From assembly GCF_052857255.1 (NCBI RefSeq), contig NC_135497.1:187641127-187705126 (forward strand): a stretch of DNA of 64,000 bases. Direction: 5' to 3'. Made by a program: the position numbers and the translations under genes. The notes beneath the pieces were generated by a model. It saw only the letters and a program-made list of their open reading frames with translations. It was not told the origin of the DNA and did no database searches. The DNA comes from Amblyomma americanum (lineage: Eukaryota; Arthropoda; Arachnida; Ixodida; Ixodidae). The first letter of the stretch is position 1. Each line of letters begins with the position of its first letter. Positions 1 through 13,119 of this stretch are shown here, one piece after another.

Positions 1-601
1 CTGCATACATCTCTAGTGAAGGCATGCATGAAATCGTACATGATGGATTACACATAAAAGCTGTAAGTGCAACAAATGCCACAATTGATGACACAACCAA
101 AATCGAATGCGAAAGGACATCTTTGCACAGTGTTTGGTGATGCTTAAATGCAATCTACAGGGCATTCTGCATAAACATGCAAACACCCAAAACATGAACT
201 CACTGCACTCATAAGTCAAAGAGTGCACAAAACTATAACTATAACAAAACTATAACAGGGGCATATTATACAATGTTACTAGGCTGTTGGAAAAATAGCT
301 AGTGAAAAGAAAATGGCCGAGGATACCACATAAGAAAGCGCTCTTTCATCATGGCAAAAACTATATAGATCAGGTTGATTCCCTACCTCCTATACTTTCC
401 TTCTGGCTCCATCCCATTTCTCCTTGTTTGCAAATATGAAAATCTTACTCACTGGGAAAAATCCTCTTCTAAAGAAATTTCATCACTGCCCTCAATGTGT
501 ATTTCACTGTCTTTGACAATGACTACCTTTACTGATGGAATGAAAATTTGAAAACTTGGTGAACAAATTGCATATTTTTGTTTTGCCAAAACACAGTGAC
601 C
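1..601. other. AT-rich non-coding DNA, no gene seen
   Basis: No open frame with recognisable protein character and no repeat I can name is visible here. It probably lies in an intron or flank of the leftward gene whose exons are at 6480-12383. Confidence 0.4.
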
Positions 602-897
602 CGCCACGGTGGCTCAGTGGTTAAGGCACTCGTCTACTGAGCCGGATTACCCGGGTTCGAACACGACCGTGGCGGCCACGTTTCGACGGAAGTAAAATGC
701 GAAAGCTAATGTCAGTGCACGTTAAAGATCCCCAGGTGGTCCAAATTATTCCCGAGACATCCACTACAGCACCTCTTTCTTCCTTTCTTCTTTGAATCTC
801 TCCTTTATCCCTTCCCTTACGGGGCAGTTTGGGTGTCCACCGAGATAAGTGAGACACTTAATGTGTCATTTCTTTTCCTCAAAAAAAAACAATTTTC
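602..897 (+). mobile_element. Ruka-type tRNA-derived SINE, tail A
   Basis: The head carries a pol III A box (TGGCTCAGTGG) and B box (GGTTCGAAC). It is followed by the conserved core (GATGTCAGTGCACGTTAAAG-like) and the pyrimidine-rich tail ending in TTTCCTC plus an A run. A target duplication AAACACAGTRACC flanks it (589-601 and 898-910, one mismatch). Many substitutions against the younger copies near 55 and 57 kb show that it is old. Confidence 0.85.
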
Positions 898-1324
898 AAA
901 CACAGTAACCCTATTTTAGCAATATTAGCACCATGTGTATAAACGACAAACTATGCACAATAAAGTGGTGTATCATGTTCATATATTACCTTCATAAAAA
1001 CATTACTCACACTGTATGCATGCAATACATTGACACCATACAAAAACAAATTCTTCCCTTAAGAATCTAACATAACTATAGTAATAAAACACGCCTGCAA
1101 AATAGACTGAACAGAATAAGCAAATGAACTACAATAATGAGAGACATATTGCTCTTTCACTGTCTAAACAATTTCATACTAGACAATAGCTGTGACTTTT
1201 AGAGCATAGCAAGGAAAATTCACATTCAGTGCAAGAATGATAGCACTCATAGAAGGTGAACAAAAAAGCAGCAGTCCCAGAACACCTTTAACACCGCATT
1301 AACACATGAAACGGACTCAATACT

Positions 1325-2215
1325 TTTTGAGAACTGTAACGGGTAACGTACTTTCGTTAACATTTTTCGGTAATGTGAGGTGTCACGTTACTAGTTACCT
1401 TTGTTGCAGTTGACCCCCACTCCGCCCCCTTTCTTTAGAAAAAAAAAAGTGCAGAGCACCTAAATTGATGTTGCAAATAAACAAACAGATGCTCTCGACG
1501 ACCTTTGTTGCGGATCGCATGCATGCGAGAAAACACCTGCTGTTCACGACGCACCCAACTAAAAAAAAAAAGACGGAATAGCCATAAAGCACAAAACACG
1601 TGCACGAACACACATTCACACACTTGCCTTCACCTACCTCCCCTTCCCGATACACTCACTCACACAACTCTACAGAGTGGAAGCATGCCAAGCATTTTGG
1701 AACATCTTATTTTTCAGAGTTACCTGAAATTTATTGAGAGTTCAGTGGTGTTTTCTTTATGAAGTTAGAATTGATCATGAAGTGTAATTTTGTGCTTAAT
1801 GTCACATTCAGAAAATGACTTCACCATGTGCCACAGAGTTAGAATCTATCACTTGTAAATCTACAGGCAACTTTAGGCCACTATAGCATTGCTAAACTCC
1901 TGCACATTTGTGCAAAGTATTCTCGTTAAATCAGGATTTCACATACAATCGTCCTTTGGGCTAGCAGTTTTGTGTTAAATATGAGCTGTATGAAATTGTT
2001 ATCGTGAGTTCATAAGGCGAAGACGCACTAATTAAAATTTATGGCCATGAAGTAACGGCAAAGTAACGTGCGGTACTTTTTTTTCGGTAACGGTAACGCG
2101 TTACTTTTCTTTTTTGGTAACGTATGGCGGTAACGCGTTCCTTTTTTCTTAGCGTAACGAGTAACAAATTTAGTTACTTTTTTTCGGTAAAGCCTACAAC
2201 ACTGGAAACAGCACC
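1325..2215. repeat. GTAACG-motif-rich repeat
   Basis: Variants of GGTAACG and GTAACGCGTTAC are concentrated at both ends of this stretch (about 1335-1410 and 2045-2195), in both orientations and between T runs. The middle lacks them. This looks like an inverted, possibly non-autonomous repeat, but I see no clear target duplication. Short open frames inside are not protein-like. Confidence 0.4.
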
Positions 2216-3692
2216 ATTTTTGTGGTTACAAATTTGCAGCATCTATTTATGCCCAATAAAATACAAATCAGGTGGTGTTTTTTTTACTGCTCCAGTCAGC
2301 AAAGCCTACATATTAACTTAATAGAAGTGCTGAGCAGATACAAACCAAGGTCAAGATTAAGAATATGAACGCTAGCTTTGTATTATTTGTGCCCCTACTA
2401 GACAGGCACTAAAAAGATATTAAATGACAAAAAATTTCATCCCTGAACATCATTAAAACCCTGAATAGCATTATTCTTAAGGTTCGTGACACATGCTATG
2501 ATTCGTTGCAAATAGTGAAACAACTTTTCTGATGCCATTCTGTGGTGCAAACTGGTGGCCCAATATGCATTACAATGAGTACACCATTGTGGACAAATGT
2601 CAACAGGACGCACAAGTGCTAACTGTGGTGCGCAAGTACAATATCTGCAAGAGCTTGCCTTCTTTCAACAAGACAAAGCACGTTTCACAACAACACACAT
2701 TTGTACAGCTTGGTCACCACTCACGCAACCTTAAGACTTATGCCTCAAAACAGTACACTGCTAGAATTAGTCCTTCACAGAATGCTCGGCACAGCACATT
2801 CTTGGTGCAAATGTTGCTTCATGTATTACAGATTTCTTTGGCTAACTACTTTAAAGAATACCTGCAAGAAGTGTCAGATGTGTAGTACTACACAGCGCTA
2901 CTAGAGCACTTTTGCAAATGGCAGACATGAAGTGTAATGTAAATACAGTAAAACCCAGATATTCGTGAGTTTCAGCCTATAGAGGGAGCCACCAGCCATG
3001 CAATATGGCAAACAACTGGATGATCTCAAGACAACCCACAGCTTCATTGCATTCGTTTAGTAAAGGGTTATCTGGCTCAATGTCAACTGCATGAGAATTT
3101 TAGAGCCCCAGCTAGTAGGTTGAGTGGTGTCTGTTGCCATCAGCATCGGCCTCAGTGTAACTGGCAGAGTGAATCAGCAGCACAATTGAGGATGAAAGAG
3201 AGCGAACATAGAGCGCAGCAGAGGATAAAAGTATGGCAACAGTGATGAGAGTGTGAGGAGGAAAGCGAAGTAGGAGGTTACGACGGCAGCCAGAAAACAG
3301 GCTTCAGAGTGGTAATCCGCTAAGGGATGGTGCCAGAGTAGCATGTGCCGTCATCCGTTCTCCCGAGGAGAAGCTCAGCGGCGGCAGACCGCTGTGCACT
3401 GCCCAAACCCAGAGCTGCCTCCGTTCAGCGATGCGTGTTCGGTATGCAGTTGCCTACAGTCCATATACTGCAGCGACTAAGCTCAAAAATCACATTACCA
3501 AGAAGTGCAATCGTTGGCCAATTTTATTTTTTTTCTGAGGCACATTGAACTCGCTGATAATGACTTAAGTGTTGTGCTTCTGCATGAAAGAGAAAGTGCC
3601 TAAGAATGTCAATGCAATGCCTAATGCCAGATACACTACCAATCATAAAATCCAGCAGGTTGACTACGCATAGATACTGACATTCAGGTAGA

Positions 3693-3799
3693 GAGGACAT
3701 AGTAGTAGCGCTAAATAACAGGGACGAAAGGAGAGAAGACAACATAAGTGCTAGTTCGCTCCTTTCGTCCCTGTTATTTAGCGCTACTACTATGTCCTC
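3693..3799. repeat. 41-bp perfect inverted repeat (hairpin)
   Basis: Positions 3693-3733 and 3759-3799 are exact reverse complements, separated by 25 nt. The arm contains AGCGCTAAATAACAGGGACG. Perfect arms in otherwise degraded DNA suggest recent formation or insertion. The arm resembles sequence often found at ends of Penelope-like elements, which is only a recollection. Confidence 0.8.
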
Positions 3800-3924
3800 C
3801 CTATCTAAACAACAACTAGTTCAGCTTTCTGCCTCAGTTGCAGCCCTAGATCGGTAGCTTTAGGCATTCTGGTACTTCTGAAGTGTGGGTGGCAAGTTCT
3901 ATTTCTAGCTGCATGGACTGCACA

Positions 3925-4040
3925 CACATAAGGACAAGGCAAACTCGCATGCGTGCAGTATGATATCAGTCAGTGCACATTGAAGAACCACTGGTGGTCA
4001 AAATTAAGAGACTTCCACTCTGATGTTTTCATACTCAAGG
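3925..4040 (+). mobile_element. Very old SINE core remnant
   Basis: The stretch ATCAGTCAGTGCACATTGAA followed by GAACCACTGGTGGTCAAAAT matches the central domain shared by the SINEs in this window. The tRNA-like head is absent. Confidence 0.4.
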
Positions 4041-5855
4041 CACAGCTTCAGCACATGACACTCAATCTACAGTAAGTCAAAGTCACACATTTACCATAAC
4101 TAAATGTAGGCTGGCGTCCCAAGAACAAAGACTTCAAGCTTCGATGAAATACATATCTTATTCATAAAACAGAATTGATCACTTACTTTTACCTATAGAA
4201 ACCAAGCATAATTTGAAGCTAAATTAAAACACTGATAGAACACAAGACATAAATCTTAAACCCACCAGATATGCTGTTTTCCTCAGCATAAACTGAAAAT
4301 AGACTGTTATGCTGCATTAGAGCTTCAAACCTGCATGATATTTCATCCATATGATCTTGTTTAGTTACAAGTTCTCTACTACTGCACTTCATAACACGGA
4401 AAGAGCAGGCTTCACATTCACAACTATCATCTCATGCTAGAACCTCTCATTAACAACACAAGAAAGAATTATGTCCAAACAAAATCTTAGCGAAAATTCT
4501 GCAGTACATGGGGGTCAGACATCTTTTACCAGATAAAGTTCATTCGACACTGGGCATCTGAAAGGCATTTGATTTGCTTCCACCTTCTATCAGAAATCAG
4601 TGGAGCGTTTGTCATGAGCATATTTGAGTCTCTACGTGAACAGCTTACTAAAACACTCTGTTCAATAAAAAAGTGCCTTATTTTTCCTATAACATATTTG
4701 GTGGCTTTCAAGTTGAAGCATGAAATGGCATCGTCTACCCTAAAAAAGATCCAAAAAAGAGGCGTGCCGATATGTTACCTATGGGACAGAGATTTTAATA
4801 CACACGCACCACTTTCCACTCTCAAAACATCGCACAAGATAACCACAGATGGCGATCCGCTCATGATTACACAGCATCTATGCGCACTGAATCATAAAAC
4901 TGAAGCCCTTTCATCCGCCTTACGATTCCTGTCACTGGCAAAGATGCTCTCACAGTATCCAGACTGCTGGATCAAGTGTAAACGTTTCACACGGAATTAA
5001 TATTGAACGTTAGTACAGAAAAACGAACTGCCAAAAGCCACCACCAGCCACTGACACTACTGTTGATCATCAGAGATAGGGACCCCTTTTGCCATGCGGT
5101 GGCACATCATTCTGTGAAACTTGTGGATACAGAACTCGAAGGGGATCGCAAAAAAGTTTGGTATATTGATGATTCAATACATAAAAAATGGCAAAAGAAA
5201 AGCTTGTCTACAACCTGGAAGCAAGAGTACATTGTACCCAAGCTAGTGACGCGTTTCCAGCCGCAGCATGGCGCCTGCCAGCGTGCTAGCAGCGCACCGC
5301 GCGCTAGGCGTTGCTAGGCATAGCCTGCTTTGCTTTGAAGCTTTAGCGGATGATTTGGAGCCCACCGCTGCCTACCATCTACTCTTGTTACCAGTACACC
5401 ATAAGAATGATCTCATTAAAATTAAGGTACAGATGGTTTGTGCAAACCCTTCGGCAGCGAGTGAAGCATGCCAGGTGAGGGCCGCTGCTAGGTTTCAATT
5501 AAGTTGGCTTCACTGCAAAGATGTGGGGAAAACGAACACATCAGACTGAAGGCCACCCTCAAGCACATCCCACATTCACCTTGTCACTCGGTTTCAAAGC
5601 ACTAGAGCTGCCAGCAGGTGCTCAACACTGTGCAGACGACCCGTCTTCGCACGCGAAAAGTGACCGAACAGTGACATTAGAAGCACCACTTGCAGGGGCT
5701 CAGGGAATGCTCCACTGAACATCAGTTCGATAAATGCAACACAACAGTGCTATATTTTTACATGGCATTTTCAAGGGAATGTTCTGACTATTCAATATAT
5801 GCAATAATTCGATATATTCTTGTTCGATATATCCAGGCTCGATTGTAATACTTTA

Positions 5856-6479
5856 CAGCTATCTTTTGCACACAAAATGTGACCGTTATGCAGAAAGTAC
5901 CCCTCTTTCCACTACGAGACCCGCTTGGTTCTAGTTTCTTTTTACATCAACAGTAGTATAAAGGACTGTCTCCAAGTTCTGCAGCTAAATCAGCCAAACA
6001 GAGATCAGAGGAATGTAAAAAAAATATCTGGGGCACGACACAGGACTCAAGTTAGCAAACACAGTGTCCAGGACAACCTCCTGTATCTACTGCAGTAGAA
6101 AGCCAATCTGCAGTGTCACCTTTTTCCAGGTTAAATATCTTGGCAAGTAACTCCTGCATCTAAAGCAAGCTCCTTTGTCCATTGCGCCAATCTGCAGTAT
6201 CATATTTTACAGGGTTAAAAACCACAGTTACGAGGCTATCGCATTGTTAAGTGCCTATACAGAGCCTACACGGGCACGGCAACAGGTGGTTCCTGCTGGT
6301 TTCTGGTGGTTCTAACAGGTTACGAATAGAATAGACTGCGCTAATAAAAACCAGTAGGCTCCAATCACGTTTTTCAGCTGGCCTGATGAGCAGGCGAACT
6401 ACATTGCACATAAAAGCAACATAAATAAGTGGTTACACCCTCACAACGGCGATTTCCCGAGACAAAAAACGGCCCTTAC
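5856..6479. other. Non-coding, no gene seen
   Basis: Presumed intron of the leftward gene. I see no repeat or RNA gene I can support. Confidence 0.35.
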
Positions 6480-9400
6480 TTGATAAAGAGGAGATAGGAA
6501 GAACGGGTAAACAGGATGTGTTCCACTGTGGCTGTGCCTGCAGTGGCAATTGCCCCTGTGAATGCAGCATACCTGCATAAGTAAAATTCCATTTCAGGGC
6601 AGCTTACAAGTCCAGCTGGTCACAGACAATCTGTTTTCATTTAAGGCTAATGCACACAAGCAGGTCATGCCTCAAGAAGATGATAGCCAATCACCACAGC
6701 CTCAACTCAGCACATAATCTGCAAAAACTGCAAATCAGATTCATACTGATACTCGATACAATCACATAGGCTACAAAATGAAGCTGAAATTTGTGTACCT
6801 TGGATGCTTCACAAGGCTGCTTACAGCTACAGCATCAGATGGTCCTATATGCAGCAAACAATGGTCTGTGAAAATGCTAAGTTAGACACAATGAAGTCAC
6901 AAACACAGTGCATAAGGCCACTGTTCCAAATGAACGCTAGAGTACTTTTGTGTAAAATTATTTTTCAAGAGCTTTGACTTGAAGTCGTGACATGAAGTCT
7001 ACCAGAAGGCGCAGAAATAAACTATCTTTCAATTAGACACATCATATACCACAACGACTGCGCTAATAGAAGCACTGTGCAGAATTAGTAGAAATCGCTC
7101 TCTGAGTTGAAGTCCTCGCATTTGGTGGACCACTGCCAGGGATGTAAAGATTGCAAGCCGGGTTGTGTGCCGGAATGTAAGCCAGTGTGGAAGAAAAATG
7201 TAATCCCCTTTATGCACAAGCTAATATTTTATCAACTCATAAAGAACGACTTCAGTGCGAAGTCACTGAGGCTTTTTATATTTCAAGACAGGGAAATACA
7301 TGCATAAATGCATTGTCAATTTTTTTAACAGCAAAAGAACTGGCATTCCTGGACCACAACGTGGAACTAATTTCTTCCATCCTTTCCCTCCATTTTCGGT
7401 TTTTCATGGTTTTTTGGTTTTTGTTTTCCGTGATTGTGACAACGAAGTTTCCTGCTTTTGCACCATTTATCATATTACTCAGCATCCCCATCTGATGTAT
7501 CATGCCCTACGCTTTTCTTGATGTTATCATGTATGTTTCTTTTGATTTACTTTCACGAAATGGGTATATATCATGTATTTTTTCTTAAAACTTTTAGTTG
7601 CGAAAAAGCACTTGTGTTGTGTCTTTCTCCCACCTTGGTCCTCGTTTTTGGCGCTAACTACATCATGAATGTAAAAGCTTGGTTTCAGGTTATGTTAGGA
7701 ACACCTGGATAGATGGTGAAGTTGAGCAGCCATGCTGTGGTGGGTATTATGGCACACAAGTGTCTAAGGCTATCATGCCCCAAACACAAGATTAAATATG
7801 TCTGCTTTTGTGTTCATGCAGCTATACAGTTCAAAACATCATAAATTACAACTTTTGCTCTTTTAGGAACACAAAAACACACAAACAATAAATAAGTGCA
7901 TTTTCTCCCTCCTAGAAGCATGCTAACATGAAAAGGAATGAGTCATAAAATTGTGTGGAACGCTTACTTCCAGAGTCCCCAAATTTTGTGCATAAAAATA
8001 AAATATGCTTTACTGCACCCATTACTCTGCATATTTCACATCTACCTAGGCTTTTCTTGCTCATGTAAGGTGCGTGTCTAATGGGGAGTAATAAAATTAC
8101 TATGATAGAACATTGTTGGTGTCCGCATGGAACAAGACATGCTTTACCAGGTGCAGTTTCTTGTGTACTTCATTATTACCTGAAGAATGCTACTTATACC
8201 TGGATGGCAAACCTCCAGGTGGCGTCGAAGGCCTTCCCCAAGTAAAAGTTTGTCGGACTGAATTTCGAAAGTAAACCAGACTATAAACTGCAGATAAAGC
8301 TTTTTTCAAACCCATACTGGTGCACATCCACAAGATGATGGGATTAGAAAACCAGACTTAGTATGACATTCAAAACATTTTCAAATGATCTTGCCGTAAG
8401 GGCTGTGAGCCTATACTTATTAGGAGAGGCTGGCAGCTGTCCAGCTTTCAAGAAAAGAACAGTAATGGCCATTTTTCATGCGTAAGGAGTTTTTCCTTTT
8501 ACACGTATTTTGTTAAATAATTTGAATAGGGCCTGCACGCAGGATTCATAGAGATGTGCAAGCATTTTCTAATATAGTATTTGGTCAGACCTTGGTGCTG
8601 TTTACTAGCAGACATCACTCAATTAATTTCATGAGATGTAATTAATTATTTTAAGGTTTGTTTGTGCTGTCAATTATCAGAAGTATTTGTCTTTCAGCAG
8701 TGCTTTTGTTCCTTAAAAATGGTTCCGCGAGACATAAAGAACTGGGGAATCTGATAAAATGCTTGCAAAATATATGCACTTGTTCCTCTAGACTTGCTTG
8801 CATGCCAGTGGCTGTCAATAAAAGTGTGAAGAGAAAGCAGTTCCCATTAAAATGGCGGACCTGTTGCCGGATTTTCTATTATAAGATAAAAGTATTAATA
8901 GGTGACAGAAAACATTCACATGATGCTCCAGTCTTGCAGGAAAATAATGAGCTTAAGCACTGGCCTTTTTAAAGTTTAAAAGGCTATCCTGCATTCAGCA
9001 ATTGCCAAAAACAACTCATGGTTTATTTTTCTTCCTCTCATTGCAACCTCATGTCCATCATGCTCTACAGTTCTGTCTTACTGTCTTGGAGCAATAGCTA
9101 ACCGAGCTGCAGTGAGCATGCAGGCTGCAAACAGTGCAAAGTCAGCTGTACAGAGTTCCCAGTGCAATAATTTACTAGGGATTACTAGAGGTGAGGACGA
9201 CAACCTTACGAGTAGATGATCATCTCCATGCAGTTATTTGAAACTACCCTTTACATTTAAATTGATGACAAGAGAGTGCAAATGAAATGACAAATCTATA
9301 CAGCTCAGTTTTTATGAGCTAGCGGAACAGTATGCAGGTTCACCTGTACTCAGTAGACAGGCATTACTGCACAAAGCAAGATCTTTTTTTCTTTGTTCAC

Positions 9401-12383
9401 TCCCCCTAAAACATAAGTGAGCACTTAATTCCCAACTAGCAAATACGATTAGCTGCTCTAAAAGTTCACCTTTGAAGAGTTACTTCTAGCTATGCTCCAA
9501 GATATCTGGGGCCTCCTATCACCATTTTGAAACTAAAAAAAATAATAGGTAACAGGCAACAGCTTCCAATTTTGTTTTAAGCTTAACTTCACAAGCTGCG
9601 ATGCCACTTCGCATGACAATAGCAATGCCTCCCAAGAGCAAGCTAGCCTGCTTTTGGCCGTTACGAAAGCTTCTTGAGAACACTTTCATGCTGTGGCCTT
9701 TGTCTCCTGCAAATAAAGAGCTACAAGGGACAGTGAGCTTAAGATATCTATTACATCCCTGTAGTTACTTACTAGTCCCCTGTAATTTCACTGCACTGCA
9801 AATGCCACATTTTATTGATTTTTTGGATGCAGGAGAAAAAGGCAATGTGATTAAGTTTTTTTCCACACAAATGATTTAGGCCCTCTTCATTCAGGCACAT
9901 GCTTCCACCATGTGCTTGGGACCATGGTGTTGCAATTCACCATCACTTGCACATGGCAGACACCACTGCACGGACCGCCATGCTAGCCAGACTGGTGACT
10001 GCACCTGTGTGGGTTTTCTTGAATTACCCACTTGCATTTAATTTTTTTAAAACTTGACTAATACCTGCATCAAAGCCTGTCCTGGCCATGGCTCTGTAGG
10101 GAATGGGTGGAGGAATGCTGGGGCGAGCCACTGGGAATGGTGCTGTGGTCATAGGCGTTGCCCAGTGTGGTATGGTAGCCATGGCAGGATTGGCTGCACG
10201 ATAGAGTGCTGCAGCCTGAGCGCCAAACTGTTGATGCTGCTGTTGCTGCTGCTGAGGACTGCACGATGCCAGGGCTGCACGAACCAAGGCACTAGGGGCT
10301 CCTTGATTAGCCAGGTTGAGGCTGCAGCAAGTCATTCAGAAACAAATGTGAGCAAAGACTGCTAAAACTCATAAGCACTAATCTAAGCCAAGCAGCAAAT
10401 ACTGTGCTCACTGAACACCATTTTTAAAAAACTGTAGAGTAAAGGAAGACAAAGCGGCAAAACGAATATCAAGACATGGCTTTTCATAATGCAGCACACA
10501 GGCCATTTACAATTCTCTTTGCCCAGACCAGTAATTGCTGCAATTAACCAATATGCCACACAATTCACACACAACAGCAACACAAGCTGCACTCCATAAT
10601 TTCCAGCACAGCATACACCACAGCATATGTACTGATAGAGCTAAACAGCAATGCTTGGATGAAAATATATCGTCTGAAATCTATCTCACGAACTTTGTCT
10701 TGACGAGGGCCACCGCAAGGGTGTGTAATGGAGGCCAGCTTTCCGGTGTCCTCACCACAGCATTGGCATCAATTTGGACGGGTAAAACATTCACGCACTG
10801 TCCTTGATTGCAGCTAATTACTTATGCAAGCTTAAAGGATAGGCGTGAAGAAAGAAATTTAAAAGAACAAAAATTAAATTTTAATACCTGCAACCTTATT
10901 TCAGCGGTTTTTATATTTTATCAACAAGAAAGCAGTTCGAATGATTTCTTTATGAACAAGCTCTTCATGCCCTTATTTCATTATAATAAAATTTTGTTTT
11001 ATAGGGTTTAATGTCTCAAAGAGACTAAGGCTATGAGGGATGCCTTAGTGGAGGGTTCCGGATAATTTCGACCACCTGGGGTTTTTTAACGTGCACTGAC
11101 ATCGCATAGCACATGGGCCTCTAGTATTTCACCTCCATCCAAAATGTGACGGCCGCAGAGGGATCGCTCCTGTGCCTTTCGGGTCAGCAGCCGAGCACCA
11201 TAACCACTCAGCCACAGCAGCAGCAAAATACAAAGTGAAGCTATGATTTTAGTAGATTCCTAACATACTAGCCGGCCTGCCTTTGTCCTTATCTTCTTTT
11301 TCAGTGCCACGGACAACTGTGTCACAGAAAACAAAGAAACAGTAACCAACAACACCACACTAAACATTTCACGGCTTCATCACTGTAACCGGCAGATTCC
11401 TTCATTAACTGTACTCAAAATTGTTTCAAATTCTGTCATTCTTTTATCTGTTTTTGTTTTTACTACTCTCAAGCAACTCTTCGATTCTTTCTCTTTTATT
11501 TCAATGTTGCTCAAATACGCATAAATCGTCCCTTTACCTTTAAATCACTGTAATCATTTTCTTTGGAACTCACCACGAAACCCTGGCCAATTCTTCCTTG
11601 TGGGTATGTGTAATGTCAGAAGAGATCCTTATGTAATGACCCCTATTGGGAACTTTAGGTAATAAGCTGAACGAAACTGAACAACATAAGCTAAACATTG
11701 TAGGCATTTCAAAGAAAACATAGGCCGATGTTCAATATTTCCAAGGACTAAAATTAATGAAGCCATGATGAAGCCAAAGCACCACAAACAGCATCACAAT
11801 AAACGTCTCCGCGCCATGTCCAGCATGCACTCATCATGAAGCCGTGCTGCCTTGAATTTCCCATATTATAAGCAAGATTACAGTTGCGAAAAAATTTCGA
11901 TCCTCTTTATGATGATGGTTAGACTGCGCGATCAAACAAAGGGTATAATAAAGTACGGCACGAGCATGGTGTCACGCTTCCATATTTTATGTATACGCTG
12001 CTTTTCGCGCTGTTTAACAATAATACGAAACAAGCACCAACCAGCTGAGCTGGCTGACAGATCAGGTAATTTAATTACAGCTCACCCTGTAGACACGCCG
12101 TCATTCAAGGAAAGGTTACGACACTTAGGATCGAGCCATGGTAGCTACGGACATGAGGCCAAAGACGTAAACGCAGTGGAAAATTAAAGTACAACGAACT
12201 CCTGAACCAGCAAGCATGAAAGCTTGTAGTTTATCGGCAAAGATACATGACTTCCGAGAACTGTTGCTGCAATGACTTTAGGAAAATGTCTTGGCGCCAA
12301 GCAACAACTCGAGTCGTCAGAAATTGAGAGACTTACCTTGATGGGTGCATTTCTGTCTTAACTATACAAGTTGCTTCGGTCAT
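6480..12383 (-). CDS. Partial spliced gene, Gln/Ala/Pro-rich protein (function unknown)
   Basis: Three exons on the minus strand join in phase: 12383-12337 (ATG, 47 nt), 10321-10065 (257 nt) and 6572-6480 (93 nt). Donors are AAG/GTAAGT, CAG/GTATTA and CAA/GTAAGG, and each acceptor ends in CAG. Exon 1 gives MTEATCIVKTEMHPS, in which VKTE fits a SUMOylation consensus. Exon 2 is Ala-rich with a QQQQQQHQQ run, then a Pro-rich stretch with PSIPPPIPYR. Exon 3 starts GMLHSQGQLPLQ. The composition suggests a low-complexity nuclear regulator, but I recognise no domain. The gene continues leftwards, and later exons were not found. It starts 0.74 kb from FSAF1 in the opposite direction. Exons 1 and 2 are well supported by splice signals and phase; exon 3 is less certain. 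Confidence 0.5.
6573..10064. other. Intron-like non-coding DNA
   Basis: This lies between exons 2 and 3 of the leftward gene. It is AT-rich with scattered short frames that lack protein character. No clear mobile element could be assigned. Confidence 0.4.
10995..11225 (-). mobile_element. tRNA-derived SINE, tail B variant
   Basis: Read on the minus strand, it has a degenerate tRNA-like head and the shared core (GTCAGTGCACGTTAAAAAAC, GGTGGTCGAAATTATCCGG). The tail runs CTCATAGCC..AGTCTCTTTG to TTAAACCCTATAAAAC. This tail differs completely from the CCTTCCCTTACGGCGCGG tail of the other SINEs. The copy lies in intron 1 of the leftward gene. Confidence 0.7.
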
Positions 12384-13119
12384 GAGTTCCTTGAAGTTAA
12401 CATTACAAACGCCGGGAATGTCCCCACAAGATTCGAGCAACAGCGATTTGCTTCGCAGAATTTTTTAAAGAATTTTTTTACCAACATCGCAGCTTAAGCT
12501 TGAAGCGCGTACACGGATTCCAGAATAATCAGCCGCAAGCAAAATGTCCAGACGCGGTTAACAAAGGCGAGAATGGTCACTGCTCCACGCAAGCACCGCG
12601 GGCCACTGGTACTACCACTAGCGCCCTAGCCAAGGTAGATGCCTTGTGGTGTCTGGAAGGGGACACTGCCCTAGCGCGCTAAACAAGCCTCCATGCCGCG
12701 GCTTCTTTATCATTCTTGGCTTGGCATCGAGTGAGCTGCATGCGACAAGGAGACGAAAACGCCGCCAAAGCTGGTAAAAGCAAAAGAAATAATAATTTTG
12801 TCACAAAAACTATGCTTTATTTTATTTAAAGATGTTTATTGCTTGTTACTAGATAATCAGAATAGTTATGATAAGGTAAGAATAAAGATAATGATCTGAC
12901 ATTAAGTAAAAATATCACTATCACTAGATCATAACAACTAGCGATCACAATCACTAAAGTGATCACTGCCACTAAAAGATGATAGAACTATTCAATTTGG
13001 TGATAGCTGATCACGCCGTATCGCCATCGCTGCACGTGTGCAGCTAGCGGTGGCTAGGGGCAACCGACCATGTGGTGATTGGTAGCGTGGTTGTGGAGTT
13101 TGCATCTCTACTTACTGCA
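12384..13119. promoter_or_regulatory. Head-to-head intergenic region, probable divergent promoter
   Basis: Two coding starts face away from each other across this 736-bp interval. It contains a G+C-richer part (about 12520-12780). A stretch at 12895-13025 repeats ATCACTA and GATCACT motifs in both orientations. No TATA box is obvious at either start. Promoter function is inferred from gene arrangement only. Confidence 0.45.

Larger units (their letters stand above)
2945..5855. repeat. Possible pogo/Tigger-like element or MITE ends
   Basis: At 2945 the sequence reads TACAGTAAAACCCAGATATT. At about 5823-5850 the reverse strand reads TACAATCGAGCCTGGATATA. Both resemble the TACAGTNNAACC..GATATNCG termini of pogo/Tigger DNA transposons and face inwards. 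The interior has no transposase frame, so this is a decayed non-autonomous copy or two unrelated ends. Confidence 0.28.

Noticed and set aside
4569..5000. 143-codon + frame, and the 104-codon frame at 5003
   Set aside because: No domain, no splice logic and no codon bias; likely chance frames in non-coding DNA.
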